From assembly GCF_900105905.1 (NCBI RefSeq), contig NZ_FNSV01000005.1:6386001-6450000 (forward strand): DNA of 64,000 bases, given 5' to 3'. A program made the translations under genes and the position numbers. Numbering within the stretch: position 1 is the first letter of the stretch; the number at the start of each line of letters is the position of its first letter. Below are positions 1 to 8,155 of the stretch, piece by piece. The notes under the pieces were generated by a model. It did no database searches. It was not told where the DNA came from and saw only the letters and a list, made by a program, of their open reading frames with translations. Origin of the DNA: Rhodococcus koreensis (GTDB lineage: Bacteria > Actinomycetota > Actinomycetes > Mycobacteriales > Mycobacteriaceae).

Positions 1-329
1 AGATCGAGGAAGCGCTGAACGAGCACGCGTCGGTGACGGATTCGCTCGTCGTCGGTGTTCCGGACGACAAGTGGGGGCAGGTCGTCGTCGCGTACGTTGT
101 CGCCACCGCACCGGTCCCGTCCGCCGAAGAACTGGACGACTTCTGTCGCAGGCATCCGATGCTGTCGCAGTTCAAGCGCCCCCGTGCGTACCGCTTCGTC
201 GAATCGCTCCCCGTGTCGGCGACGGGAAAGAAGCTGCACTACAAGGCAACCGACACCGCGCGCAGGGAGTTCGAGAGCGGGGCATTCGTCACCCCGGCCG
301 CCCGCGGATCCCACACCATCGGCTCGTAA
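1..329 (+). CDS. Acyl-CoA synthetase (AMP-binding), C-terminal part only
   Basis: Only the last 108 or so residues are in the window; the reading frame enters at base 3. The visible part is the small C-terminal lid domain of the ANL (acyl-CoA synthetase/ligase) superfamily: IEEALNEHASVTDSLVVGVP, then DDKWGQ, and near the end the A10 motif LPVSATGKKLHYK, whose first lysine normally serves the adenylation step. The family activates a carboxylic acid with ATP and CoA. It is followed after 11 bases by an acyl-CoA dehydrogenase gene, so the two are probably co-transcribed and act in sequence on the same acid. The substrate cannot be told from this fragment. Confidence 0.85.
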   Translation, partial: IEEALNEHASVTDSLVVGVPDDKWGQVVVAYVVATAPVPSAEELDDFCRRHPMLSQFKRPRAYRFVESLPVSATGKKLHYKATDTARREFESGAFVTPAARGSHTIGS

Positions 330-340
330 AGGACACCGTC

Positions 341-1534
341 ATGACCACCCATTCCCATCCGCGGCCCTTCAGCGCCGTCGACCCACTCGACATCGACACG
401 CTGTACTCGGACGACGAACTCGCCGTGCGCGACACCGTCCGGAAATTCTGCGCCGAGCATGTCACACCGCACGTCGCCGACTGGTTCGAGGCCGGCGAAC
501 TGCCGGGAGCCCGCGAACTGGCGAAGGAATTCGGGAAACTCGGCGTCCTCGGCATGCACCTCGAGGGCTACGGGTGCGGCGGATCGTCGGCCGTCCACTA
601 CGGTCTCGCCTGCCTCGAACTCGAGGCCTGCGACTCCGGCATCCGCTCCCTCGTGTCGGTGCAGGGCTCCCTGGCCATGTTCTCGATCTGGAACAACGGC
701 TCCGAGGAGCAGAAGAATCAATGGCTGCCCGGCATGGCGGCCGGTGAGATCATCGGCTGCTTCGGTCTCACCGAACCGGACGCGGGCTCCGACCCGGCGT
801 CGATGTCGACGCGTGCCAAGCGGGACGGCTCGGACTGGATCCTCAGCGGCCGCAAGATGTGGATCACCAACGGCAGCATCGCCGACGTCGCGGTGGTGTG
901 GGCGGCCACCGACGACGGGGTCCGCGGATTCATCGTTCCGACCGACACCCCGGGTTTCAGCGCGCCCGTGATCAAGCACAAGATGTCGTTGCGCGCCTCG
1001 GTCACCAGCGAACTGGTGCTGGACGACGTCCGACTGCCCGAATCGGCGATGCTCCCCGGCGCCCGTGGCGTGCGCGCCCCGCTCAGCAGCCTGTCCGAGG
1101 CGCGCTACGGCATCGTGTGGGGTGCGATGGGCGCGGCGCGGTCCGCGTGGGAGGCTGCCCTGCAGTACTCGAAGGACCGCGCCCAGTTCGGACGACCCAT
1201 CGGCGGATTCCAGCTCACGCAGGCCAAGTTGGCCGACATGGCGGTGGAACTGCACAAGGGGCAGCTGTTGTCGCTGCACCTCGGCAGGCTGAAGGACACG
1301 GCCGGGCTGCGACCGGACCAGGTCAGCTTCGGCAAACTCAACAACACGCGTGAGGCCATCGAGATCTGCCGCACGGCGCGCACCATCCTGGGCGGCAACG
1401 GAATCTCCTTGGAGTTCCCCGTCATCCGGCACATGGTCAACCTCGAATCGGTCCTGACCTACGAGGGGACACCCGAGATGCATCAGCTGGTTCTCGGGCA
1501 GGCCTTCACCGGCGAGAACGCGTTCCGCGGATAG
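341..1534 (+). CDS. Acyl-CoA dehydrogenase, glutaryl-CoA dehydrogenase-like
   Basis: A 397-residue FAD flavoenzyme of the acyl-CoA dehydrogenase family, the usual length. The FAD-binding block FGLTEPDAGSDP and the Arg-containing YSKDRAQFGRPIGGFQ segment are intact, and the C-terminal YEGTPEMH carries the family's catalytic glutamate. The stretch IRSLVSVQGSLAM resembles the glutaryl-CoA dehydrogenase signature around its substrate-binding Arg and Ser, and the end (LGQAFTGENAF) also looks like that subfamily. Dehydrogenation of glutaryl-CoA or a related acyl-CoA is therefore likely, but not certain. AAAGGA lies 8 bases before the ATG. It sits between the synthetase and a second dehydrogenase in one operon. 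Confidence 0.88.
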   Translation: MTTHSHPRPFSAVDPLDIDTLYSDDELAVRDTVRKFCAEHVTPHVADWFEAGELPGARELAKEFGKLGVLGMHLEGYGCGGSSAVHYGLACLELEACDSGIRSLVSVQGSLAMFSIWNNGSEEQKNQWLPGMAAGEIIGCFGLTEPDAGSDPASMSTRAKRDGSDWILSGRKMWITNGSIADVAVVWAATDDGVRGFIVPTDTPGFSAPVIKHKMSLRASVTSELVLDDVRLPESAMLPGARGVRAPLSSLSEARYGIVWGAMGAARSAWEAALQYSKDRAQFGRPIGGFQLTQAKLADMAVELHKGQLLSLHLGRLKDTAGLRPDQVSFGKLNNTREAIEICRTARTILGGNGISLEFPVIRHMVNLESVLTYEGTPEMHQLVLGQAFTGENAFRG

Positions 1535-1546
1535 GAGACGAACACC

Positions 1547-2689
1547 ATGACCATCGAATACGAATCCGAGCACCAGCAGTTCCGGGACAGCGTCCGCAGC
1601 TTCGTTCGCGAGCGAATCGTCCCGCGGCACGAGCAGTGGGAGAACGAAAGCTGTCTCGACCCGGCACTGTTCACCGAAGCGGGTAAGCAGGGGCTGCTCG
1701 GCTTCCCGGTCCCCGAGGCGTACGGAGGTCCCGGCGTCGAGGACTTCCGCTACAACGCGATCGTCGTCGACGAGGTCAACCGTGCGGGTGCCGCATCCGC
1801 GGGTATCGCGTTCTCCCTCCAGAACGACGTCGTGCTGCCGTACCTGACGGACATGACGACCGAGGAACAGAAGGCCCGGTGGCTTCCGGGAACCGTCACC
1901 GGGGAGACGATTCTCGGCATCGCGATGACCGAGCCGGGCACCGGAAGCGACCTCACCGGCATCCGCACCACGGCGGTCCGCGACGGCGAGCACTACGTGG
2001 TGAACGGCAGCAAGACGTTCATCTCCAACGGCCAGAACGGCACGCTCTTCGTCGTTGCCGTGCGCACGTCGCCGGACAAGCACAAGGGGCTGTCGCTGCT
2101 CGTCGTCGAGTCGGACACGCCCGGGTTCTCCCGTGGCCGCAACCTGGAGAAGATCGGGCTGCACGCTCAGGACACCAGCGAGCTGACGTTCACCGACATG
2201 CGCGTTCCGGTGGCCAACCTGCTCGGGGAGGAGGGGCAGGGCTTCTATCAGCTCGTCCACAACCTGCCGCAGGAGCGGCTGTCCCTGTCCGTCGGCGCCG
2301 TCGCGGCCGCCGAAGGAGTCCTCGAGCAGACCCTGGCGTACGTGAAGGAGCGCAGCGCCTTCGGACAGCCGATCGCCGGATTCCAGAACACCCAATTCGT
2401 TCTCGCGGAAGTGGCCACGGAACTCGACCTGGCCCGCACCTACCTCGACGACTGCATCCGCCAGCACGTCCGCGGAGACCTGACCGCGGCCCGTGCGGCG
2501 CGGCTCAAGTGGTGGACCACCGAACTGCAGGTCCGCGTCGCCGACCGGTGCCTGCAACTCCACGGCGGATACGGCTACATGCGCGAATATGCGGTGGCGC
2601 GCGCGTTCGTGGACGCGCGGATCCAGACCATCTACGGCGGCACCACCGAGATCATGAAGACGATCGTCGCGAAGGATCTCGGTATCTGA
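1547..2689 (+). CDS. Acyl-CoA dehydrogenase (FadE type)
   Basis: A 380-residue acyl-CoA dehydrogenase with all three domains: N-terminal helical domain, middle beta domain with the flavin-contact motif MTEPGTGSDL, and C-terminal helical domain with RSAFGQPIAGFQ and the flavin-site LHGGYGYMREY. The catalytic glutamate is in YGGTTEIMK near the C terminus. It has less of the glutaryl-CoA signature than the preceding gene and resembles general medium/long-chain enzymes. AGGAGA lies 8 bases ahead of the ATG, 12 bases after the previous stop. Two unlike dehydrogenases behind one synthetase suggest either two steps of one degradation route or broad substrate cover. Confidence 0.88.
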   Translation: MTIEYESEHQQFRDSVRSFVRERIVPRHEQWENESCLDPALFTEAGKQGLLGFPVPEAYGGPGVEDFRYNAIVVDEVNRAGAASAGIAFSLQNDVVLPYLTDMTTEEQKARWLPGTVTGETILGIAMTEPGTGSDLTGIRTTAVRDGEHYVVNGSKTFISNGQNGTLFVVAVRTSPDKHKGLSLLVVESDTPGFSRGRNLEKIGLHAQDTSELTFTDMRVPVANLLGEEGQGFYQLVHNLPQERLSLSVGAVAAAEGVLEQTLAYVKERSAFGQPIAGFQNTQFVLAEVATELDLARTYLDDCIRQHVRGDLTAARAARLKWWTTELQVRVADRCLQLHGGYGYMREYAVARAFVDARIQTIYGGTTEIMKTIVAKDLGI

Positions 2690-2778
2690 CCCGGACCGGA
2701 CTGCGGTTCCGGTCCCGCGCGGGATACTGTGAATACCCATTCACCGCAGGTTCTGCCACCAAGGAGAGGTCATCTGTC

Positions 2779-3441
2779 ATGGCGAAGGACACGTCCGCCC
2801 TTCCACTCGACGAGGCGGTCCGCGCCGTCCGCGTCAGCTCGCGTCGACGTCAGGTGCTCGACGCCGCCGTCACGGTGATGCAGCGGACCGGGTTCCATCA
2901 GATGTCCATGCAGGCGCTCGCCGACGAGGCGCAGGTGAGCGTGGGGCTGATCTACAAGTACTTCGGCGGCAAGGAAGACATCCTCCTCGCCACGATCGTC
3001 GACATCCTCGACGCGTTCCGTGATCAGCTCGAGCCCGCGATGGATGCCGCGGGAACCGACCCCATCGAGCGGCTGGCCGCCGGGTTCCGGCGGTTCGTCG
3101 AGATCGTCGACGAGAACCTGGACGCCGTCGTGCTGACGTACCGGGAGAGCCGGACCCTCGACCAGGAGGGGCGCGAGCGGATCAAGGAACTCGAGGTGGC
3201 GACGTCCACACCGCTCCACGATGCCCTCGAAGCCGCGATCGCATCCGGGATCGCCGGCGACCTCGACGTCGACCTGACGACGTTCGACATGATGATGCTC
3301 GCGCACGGGTGGGCGCTCAAGCACTGGCATTTCGCGTCCCGCTACACCGTCGACCAATACATCACGGCGCAAACACGATTCATTCTCCGCACCGTCCTGT
3401 CGGATCGGAGCGCCGCAGCGTACCGGCACCTGACCGAATGA
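2779..3441 (+). CDS. TetR-family transcriptional regulator
   Basis: A 220-residue TetR repressor. Residues about 20-65 form the HTH: RRRQVLDAAVTVMQRTGFHQ, then MSMQALADEAQVSVGLIYKYFGGKEDIL. The rest is the helical ligand-binding and dimerisation domain, ending ALKHWHFASRYTVDQYITAQ. AAGGAGAGG lies 10 bases before the ATG. It is the last recognisable gene of the acyl-CoA operon and is likely to control it, with an acyl-CoA as plausible inducer; that is inference from position. Confidence 0.87.
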   Translation: MAKDTSALPLDEAVRAVRVSSRRRQVLDAAVTVMQRTGFHQMSMQALADEAQVSVGLIYKYFGGKEDILLATIVDILDAFRDQLEPAMDAAGTDPIERLAAGFRRFVEIVDENLDAVVLTYRESRTLDQEGRERIKELEVATSTPLHDALEAAIASGIAGDLDVDLTTFDMMMLAHGWALKHWHFASRYTVDQYITAQTRFILRTVLSDRSAAAYRHLTE

Positions 3442-4037
3442 CCCGATGGCGTTTCGACGGTGAGATCACCGGCGTGGGCACCGGGTCGGGAGTCCGCATC
3501 GTCGTCGGCCACTGGTCCCGATCGCCGCTCGGTGAGTTCACGGATGTCATGGTCGAACACGCCGACGGCCTGCGGGTGCTCCTCGCGCCGTCGGACGCCG
3601 TCCGCGATTTCGTCACCGCGACGTACACCTTCGACCGGACGGTGATCACACCCGTTCACTACACGAGGTCCGGCGACAGTCGGGCGGTTCAGGCCGGCGA
3701 CCTGCACGTGCGGTTCGAGGTCGGGGCCCGCACCCTGCTCGGACACCTGCTGAATCTGGTGCCGCGGACCGTCGCGGGTGCGCCGTGGTTCTGCTCGGTC
3801 AGCGACCCGATCGCCCGCGTCGTTCTCCGCGGTGTGCGCACCCGTGGCACCGCGGGCAACGGGCGTCGCGAGTTCTACGGAGCCGTCGACCAGCGGCGGC
3901 TGGCCGGAATGTCCGCCACCTGGTGCGGCGAGAACCTCGGCGCCCTGACACCGGTCGATCCGCCCGTCCGATTCGGGTTCGGCTCGACCCCGCGGACCCC
4001 GGCGGTCACGACGATCGTCACGACGATCGTCGACTAG
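3438..4037 (+). CDS. Conserved hypothetical protein
   Basis: A 199-residue protein I cannot assign to a family. Its ATG overlaps the TetR stop in an ATGA junction, so it is translationally coupled to the regulator. It is rich in beta-type sequence (for example GSGVRIVVGHWSRSPLGEF and HVRFEVGARTLLGHLLNLVP), has no signal peptide or membrane segment, and contains two cysteines in WFCSVSDP and ATWCGENL. Its last codons are two near-identical 12-base copies (VTTIVTTIVD). It meets the toxin gene tail to tail with a 4-base overlap. Confidence 0.7.
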   Translation: MTRWRFDGEITGVGTGSGVRIVVGHWSRSPLGEFTDVMVEHADGLRVLLAPSDAVRDFVTATYTFDRTVITPVHYTRSGDSRAVQAGDLHVRFEVGARTLLGHLLNLVPRTVAGAPWFCSVSDPIARVVLRGVRTRGTAGNGRREFYGAVDQRRLAGMSATWCGENLGALTPVDPPVRFGFGSTPRTPAVTTIVTTIVD

Positions 4038-4291
4038 TCGTAGTGGTAGCGGGCCTGCTGTATGACGACAGTGTCGTCGACGATCACGTACACCAGGCGA
4101 TGCTCGTGGGTGATGCGCCGCGACCACACGTTGTCTTCCATGTGGCGGAGCCGTTCGGGTTTTCCGATCCCCTGGTAGGGCGACCGTTTGATGTCCTTGA
4201 TCAGCGCGTTGATCTTGGCGAGAACCTTCCGATCGTTGGTCAGCCAGTACGTGTAGTCGTCCCAGCCGTCGTCGGTGAAGGCGGTGTTCAC
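4034..4291 (-). CDS. yoeB: YoeB-type toxin (Txe/YoeB mRNA interferase)
   Basis: An 85-residue RelE-fold endoribonuclease that cleaves mRNA in the ribosomal A site. The conserved run YQGIGKPERLRH, WSRRITHEHRLVY and the C-terminal RYHYD carry the residues known to matter in E. coli YoeB: a glutamate in KPE, the arginine of SRRIT and the terminal His-Tyr pair. It overlaps the antitoxin gene by 4 bases (ATGA), the standard order of this module. All catalytic positions look intact, so it is expected to be active. Confidence 0.95.
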   Translation of the reverse strand: MNTAFTDDGWDDYTYWLTNDRKVLAKINALIKDIKRSPYQGIGKPERLRHMEDNVWSRRITHEHRLVYVIVDDTVVIQQARYHYD

Positions 4292-4536
4292 TCGATCAGT
4301 TCCCTGTCGGTGTATTCACCGCGCCGGGTCGCCTCCAGGCTGCGGAGCAGCCGGCGAGCGTTCGCCGGGCTGGACAACAGGTAGGCGGTCTCCATGATGG
4401 AGTCGTAGTCGTCCTTCGAGATCAGGACTGCGTTGCCGTTCTTCGACACGATCTCCACCGGGGTGTGGTCCTCGTTCACCTGGCTGACCAAGCCGAACAG
4501 ATTTTTCCGGGCGTCAGTGGCGGTAATAGCGGACAT
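4288..4536 (-). CDS. yefM: YefM-type antitoxin (Phd/YefM family)
   Basis: An 82-residue antitoxin. The N-terminal part, MSAITATDARKNLFGLVSQV followed by VEIVSKNGNAVLISKDDYDS, is the DNA-binding and dimerisation domain of the Phd/YefM fold; the acidic C terminus (RRGEYTDRELIE) is the toxin-binding tail. It neutralises YoeB and normally represses its own promoter. AAAGAAGGTGA lies just upstream of the ATG. Evenly spaced GTAC repeats about 75-100 bases upstream are candidate operators. Confidence 0.95.
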   Translation of the reverse strand: MSAITATDARKNLFGLVSQVNEDHTPVEIVSKNGNAVLISKDDYDSIMETAYLLSSPANARRLLRSLEATRRGEYTDRELIE

Positions 4537-4610
4537 GGGTCACCTTCTTTTCCTCGCATCGCAGGCGGGGCCGCACCTGCCGTGGGCAAGCGATGCCCGA
4601 CGCTGCCAGG

Positions 4611-4637
4611 GTACCATATACGTACTTGATCTGGTAC
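4611..4637. promoter_or_regulatory. yefM: Candidate YefM operator: three GTAC repeats at helical spacing
   Basis: GTAC occurs at 4611-4614, 4622-4625 and 4634-4637, start-to-start 11 and 12 bases, in a locally AT-rich stretch upstream of yefM. E. coli YefM binds short palindromes of the TGTACA kind, so repeated GTAC cores one turn apart are reasonable operator half-sites. The assignment is by analogy only. Confidence 0.4.
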
Positions 4638-4687
4638 GTAATAGAGGCGTGAACGACGTCATGTGTGGACACGAAATCGTTCGTGAT

Positions 4688-4921
4688 CTAGTCGAAGAGG
4701 GTGGGTGCCTCTCCCGGCTGATCGCGGGCGGGCGGTTCGACCTCGCCCGCCGGGCTCGTCGCCTTGTGCACCACCGACAGCGTCGTCGTCCGGACCGACA
4801 GTCTGTGCCCGTCGGGATGCTGGAGCGAAGCCATGCCCTTGCTGACCTCGACGACCAGCCAGGGGCCGGCGTGACCGGACGCCTGCACCAGATCACCCAC
4901 CTGTATCCGTACGGCTACCAC
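4688..4921 (-). CDS. Small hypothetical protein, DUF-type SH3-like
   Basis: A 77-residue protein starting at a GTG with a strong GGGAGGA 5 bases upstream, which is the main reason to accept it. The N-terminal 50 residues (RIQVGDLVQASGHAGPWLVV, then MASLQHPDGHRLSVRTTTLS) look like a small beta-barrel of the KOW/SH3 kind; the last 25 are Pro/Glu-rich and probably disordered. No family can be named safely. It is a single gene between the toxin-antitoxin pair and a divergent kinase gene. Confidence 0.55.
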   Translation of the reverse strand: MVAVRIQVGDLVQASGHAGPWLVVEVSKGMASLQHPDGHRLSVRTTTLSVVHKATSPAGEVEPPARDQPGEAPTLFD

Positions 4922-5030
4922 CGCGTCCTCCCAAGGTCTACTGCATCGGCCTGTGCCCAGCGTAGCGACATCGGCCGGTGTCAGCCGACCAACGGGAGCA
5001 AGCCGTCGAGACGGGGAGGGTCACCTCGAT

Positions 5031-6719
5031 ATGATGCACATCGAGGTCTGTCCGAGAACTCCACGACTGATCCGAGCAAGCACGATGACGCGAAAGTGGT
5101 CACGGCGGTCAATCGGAGCGCTGTCGCGGCGCGACGCGGCGTCCCACTTCGGGGCTGTCGATGCGGACGCGCGAGAGATGCCTGCGCGTCTGATAGCGCT
5201 CCTGGTGCGCCCGACCAGCCCTCCTCTGTGGCTGGGTATCGTGGTCGCCGCCACCGTGATCACCGTGGAAACCGCTGTGGTGCATCAGCTCGACACGGTC
5301 GCGCCGCAGAACGCCTTCGGCGCGGTGTTCCTGCTCGGCGTCCTGGTGGTCTCGGCTCGCTGGGGATTCGTGCTGTCGGTGATGACGACGTTGGTCAGTG
5401 CAGTCGTCTACGTCTACTTCCACCTCCAGGTGGCGGGATCCCTGCTTCCGACCAAACCCGGCGACTGGGTGGCCATCCTGGTCTTCCTGCCCGTCGCGCT
5501 GGTGGCCAACCTGATGGCCGGTCAAGCCAGATTGCGCACCGCCGAGGCGGTCCTGCGCCGGCGCGAGGCCGAGGTCAGCCGCGACGAACTCGGTGTCCTC
5601 GCCGCACATCAGGCTGCACTGCGCCGAGTGGCAACACTGGCGGCGCGTGGAGTGAGCCCACCGGAAGTCTTCACAGCTGTCGCCGAGGAACTCACGCTCT
5701 GGCTGCACGTGGTCAACGCCGTACTCCTTCGCAACGACGGGGACGGTACGGGGACGTTGGTCGCCGTTCGATACGAGCCGGGGGTCACGGGGATGTCCGA
5801 CACCGGAGACAGAATCCCGATGGAGGGCGACGACGTCGGGGCGATCGTTCTCCGCACCGGCCGTGCCGCCAGGATCGACAACCACGAACACGTCGGTGGG
5901 GAAGTCGCGACCCGCATTCGGGAGGGGGGCTTCGGATCGATCGTGGGAGTCCCGATCGTCGTGGACTCCCGGGTGTGGGGTGCGGCGATCGTCGGATCGC
6001 GGTGCGCCGAGCCGCTGCCACCGGACACCGAGGCGCGGCTCGGTGACTTCGCCGATCTCGTCGCGACCGCGATCGCCAATGCTGTGACCCGTGCCGAATT
6101 GCTCGCGTCGCGCGCGAGGATCGTCGCGGCCTCTGACGAGGCCAGGCGTCGCCTGGAACGCGATCTGCACGACGGGGCTCAGCAGCGACTGGTGTCGCTG
6201 GGGCTCGAGGTGCGGATGACGGAGGCATCGGTGCCTGCCGAATGGGTGGACGTGAAGGAGCAGCTGTCGGCCATCGCGTCGGGGCTGAAGGGGGTGTCGG
6301 AGGATCTGCGCGAACTCTCACACGGAATCCACCCGGCGATCCTGTCGAAGGGAGGGCTGGTATCGGCGGTGCGGACGCTGGCGCGTCGCTCGGCGGTCCC
6401 CGTCACCCTCGACGTCGCAATCGAGGATCGCTTCGCGGAATCGGTCGAGGTAGCCGCCTACTATGTGGTCGCCGAGGCGCTCACCAATGCCGCCAAGCAC
6501 GCGCGAGCTTCCGAGGTGTCCGTGTCGCTGGGGACGCAGGACGGCATCCTTCACCTCGTGATCCGGGACGACGGCGTCGGCGGTGCCTCGTCCGCCGCGG
6601 GCTCCGGGCTCCTCGGATTGCAGGACCGGGTCGAGGCCCTCGGCGGCCACCTGCGGATCACGAGTCCGCCGGGTCACGGCACCACGCTGGACATCACGAT
6701 CCCGGTCGCCGGCGAGTGA
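5031..6719 (+). CDS. Sensor histidine kinase (membrane region, GAF, HisKA_3, HATPase_c)
   Basis: About 562 residues. Four hydrophobic segments near residues 65-165, starting PPLWLGIVVAATVITVETAV, resemble the KdpD-type DUF4118 membrane region. A GAF domain follows (about 200-365), then the HisKA_3 dimerisation domain with the phospho-acceptor His380 in RRRLERDLHDGAQQRLVSLG, and a C-terminal ATPase with ALTNAAKHA and DDGVGGASSAAGSGLLGLQD. This is a NarL/DesK-class kinase, which normally pairs with LuxR-type response regulators; one is encoded 0.5 kb downstream on the opposite strand. I chose the ATG at 5031 because GGGGAGGG lies 10 bases before it; an ATG at 5085 is also possible. Confidence 0.87.
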   Translation: MMHIEVCPRTPRLIRASTMTRKWSRRSIGALSRRDAASHFGAVDADAREMPARLIALLVRPTSPPLWLGIVVAATVITVETAVVHQLDTVAPQNAFGAVFLLGVLVVSARWGFVLSVMTTLVSAVVYVYFHLQVAGSLLPTKPGDWVAILVFLPVALVANLMAGQARLRTAEAVLRRREAEVSRDELGVLAAHQAALRRVATLAARGVSPPEVFTAVAEELTLWLHVVNAVLLRNDGDGTGTLVAVRYEPGVTGMSDTGDRIPMEGDDVGAIVLRTGRAARIDNHEHVGGEVATRIREGGFGSIVGVPIVVDSRVWGAAIVGSRCAEPLPPDTEARLGDFADLVATAIANAVTRAELLASRARIVAASDEARRRLERDLHDGAQQRLVSLGLEVRMTEASVPAEWVDVKEQLSAIASGLKGVSEDLRELSHGIHPAILSKGGLVSAVRTLARRSAVPVTLDVAIEDRFAESVEVAAYYVVAEALTNAAKHARASEVSVSLGTQDGILHLVIRDDGVGGASSAAGSGLLGLQDRVEALGGHLRITSPPGHGTTLDITIPVAGE

Positions 6720-6773
6720 ACGAGGGGATTTTCCTGCTAGCGGGAATGCGTCGGCGGGAGGATCGGGTCGACG

Positions 6774-7193
6774 ATGGAGGGCATGGTGTTGCAGCACGAT
6801 CGTCCACGGTGCCTGATCGTCGATGACAGCCCGTGTTTTCTGGACACTGCTCGGCGACTCCTCGAGCAGCAGGGCATCCCCGTGGTCGGCACAGTATCGA
6901 ACACCGCCGACGCGGTGCGGACGGCCGCGGAACTGCAGCCCGACGTCATTCTGGTCGACGTCGAACTCGGCGCGGAGTGCGGATTCGACCTCGCGCAGCG
7001 ACTCGACGAGTCGTTCGCAGCAGCGGTGATCCTGATTTCCACGCACGCCGAGCAAGACCTGGCCGACCTGGTCTCCGGGAGCCCTGCGGTGGGATTCGTG
7101 TCGAAGACCGAACTGTCGTCCGATGCAATCCGGGATCTGCTCCGCTCTGAACGGGACCGCGTGGCTCCGGTCAGCGAGCCTCGAGAAAGGTGA
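6774..7193 (+). CDS. Stand-alone receiver-domain response regulator
   Basis: A 139-residue protein consisting of one receiver domain: acidic pair D17-D18 in CLIVDDSP, phospho-acceptor D62 in VILVDVELG, switch residue T90 in ILISTHAE and conserved K111 in GFVSKTEL. There is no output domain. It follows the kinase by 54 bases in the same direction, and its 3' end overlaps the 3' end of the convergent LuxR regulator by 23 bases. It may act as a phosphate sink or second target of the kinase; the sequence does not decide. Confidence 0.85.
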   Translation: MEGMVLQHDRPRCLIVDDSPCFLDTARRLLEQQGIPVVGTVSNTADAVRTAAELQPDVILVDVELGAECGFDLAQRLDESFAAAVILISTHAEQDLADLVSGSPAVGFVSKTELSSDAIRDLLRSERDRVAPVSEPRER

Positions 7194-7866
7194 CGACCGC
7201 GAGAACCCGTCGGTGATCGTCGCCGGTCTCCGGGAGGTTCAGTTTGGTCAGGATGCTGCGCACGTGCTTCTCGACGGTTCCTTCGGTGACCCACAGCCTG
7301 CGGGCGATGCCGGCATTGGAACGTCCTTCCGCCATGAGGGCCAGAACCTCCCGCTCCCGCGCGCTGAGCGCCGCGAGCGGGTCGTTGCGCCGACGGGCGG
7401 ACACCAACTCCTGCACCAGCGCCGGGTCGACGACGGACGCCCCCGCGGCGATGCGCTGCAGGGTGTCGATGAAATCGTCGACGTCGGTGATGCGGCTCTT
7501 GAGCAGGTAGCCGATTCCGCGGCCGCTGGCCAGTAGTTCCATCGCGTGCTCGACATCGGCGTGCGCCGACAGCACCAGGATGCCGACCTCGGGGAAGTGT
7601 TCGCGAATCTCCCGGGCCGCGTCGAGGCCTTCGGTGGTGTGGGTCGGTGGCATCCGGATGTCGACCACCACCAGGTCGGGCGTTTGCTTCCGGACCAGTT
7701 CGAGGAGGGTGGTTGCGTCGCCGGCCTGCCCCATAACATCGAAGCCGGAGCGGGCGAGCAGGCTCGCCACACCCTCGCGGAGCAGGACGTCGTCCTCGGC
7801 CAGCAGCACCCGCACCCGTGGCGTCGCCGGATCGGACCGCGCCGCCGGAGGATGGAATTCGGCCAT
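7171..7866 (-). CDS. NarL/LuxR-family response regulator
   Basis: A 231-residue two-domain regulator. The receiver (about 17-140) has the acidic pair in LLAEDD, phospho-acceptor D69 in LVVVDIRMP, S100 and K123. The C-terminal LuxR HTH (about 165-231) reads LSAREREVLALMAEGRSNAG then VTEGTVEKHVRSILTKLNLP. It converges on the receiver-only gene and very likely receives phosphate from the adjacent DesK-class kinase. An N-terminal extension of about 17 residues is low in complexity. Confidence 0.9.
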   Translation of the reverse strand: MAEFHPPAARSDPATPRVRVLLAEDDVLLREGVASLLARSGFDVMGQAGDATTLLELVRKQTPDLVVVDIRMPPTHTTEGLDAAREIREHFPEVGILVLSAHADVEHAMELLASGRGIGYLLKSRITDVDDFIDTLQRIAAGASVVDPALVQELVSARRRNDPLAALSAREREVLALMAEGRSNAGIARRLWVTEGTVEKHVRSILTKLNLPETGDDHRRVLAVVTFLEAR

Positions 7867-8155
7867 CGTCGACCCCGAGTTTCCGCGTTGTCCGTGAGAA
7901 AGCGCCCGATCACCGTCGAAGTGATCGACTTCGAGAGTACGTCATCGGCACCCCGTCGATACGCCACAATGCGGTCTTGCACACGCCGGCCGGTAATGGC
8001 ATTGCAGCTACCTGGAAGACCGAGATTACGGCTGGTAGCACCTGCAAACACCCGCTGGCTGTGGCGACTCCGGGCCGTGTTCGGACGAAAATTTACATCA
8101 ATGGTCGTTCGATCATCAACCCGATCACAGCTCCAGAAAACGAAAGGTGAGAACA

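Noticed and set aside
239..2740. 833-codon minus-strand open frame opposite the acyl-CoA dehydrogenases
   Set aside because: Both plus-strand genes have intact active sites and ribosome sites; the antisense product matches nothing.
4001..4037. Duplicated ACGACGATCGTC at the end of the hypothetical gene considered as a terminator or attachment site
   Set aside because: It is a short in-frame 12-base duplication at the C terminus; no T run, no integrase and no second copy elsewhere in view.
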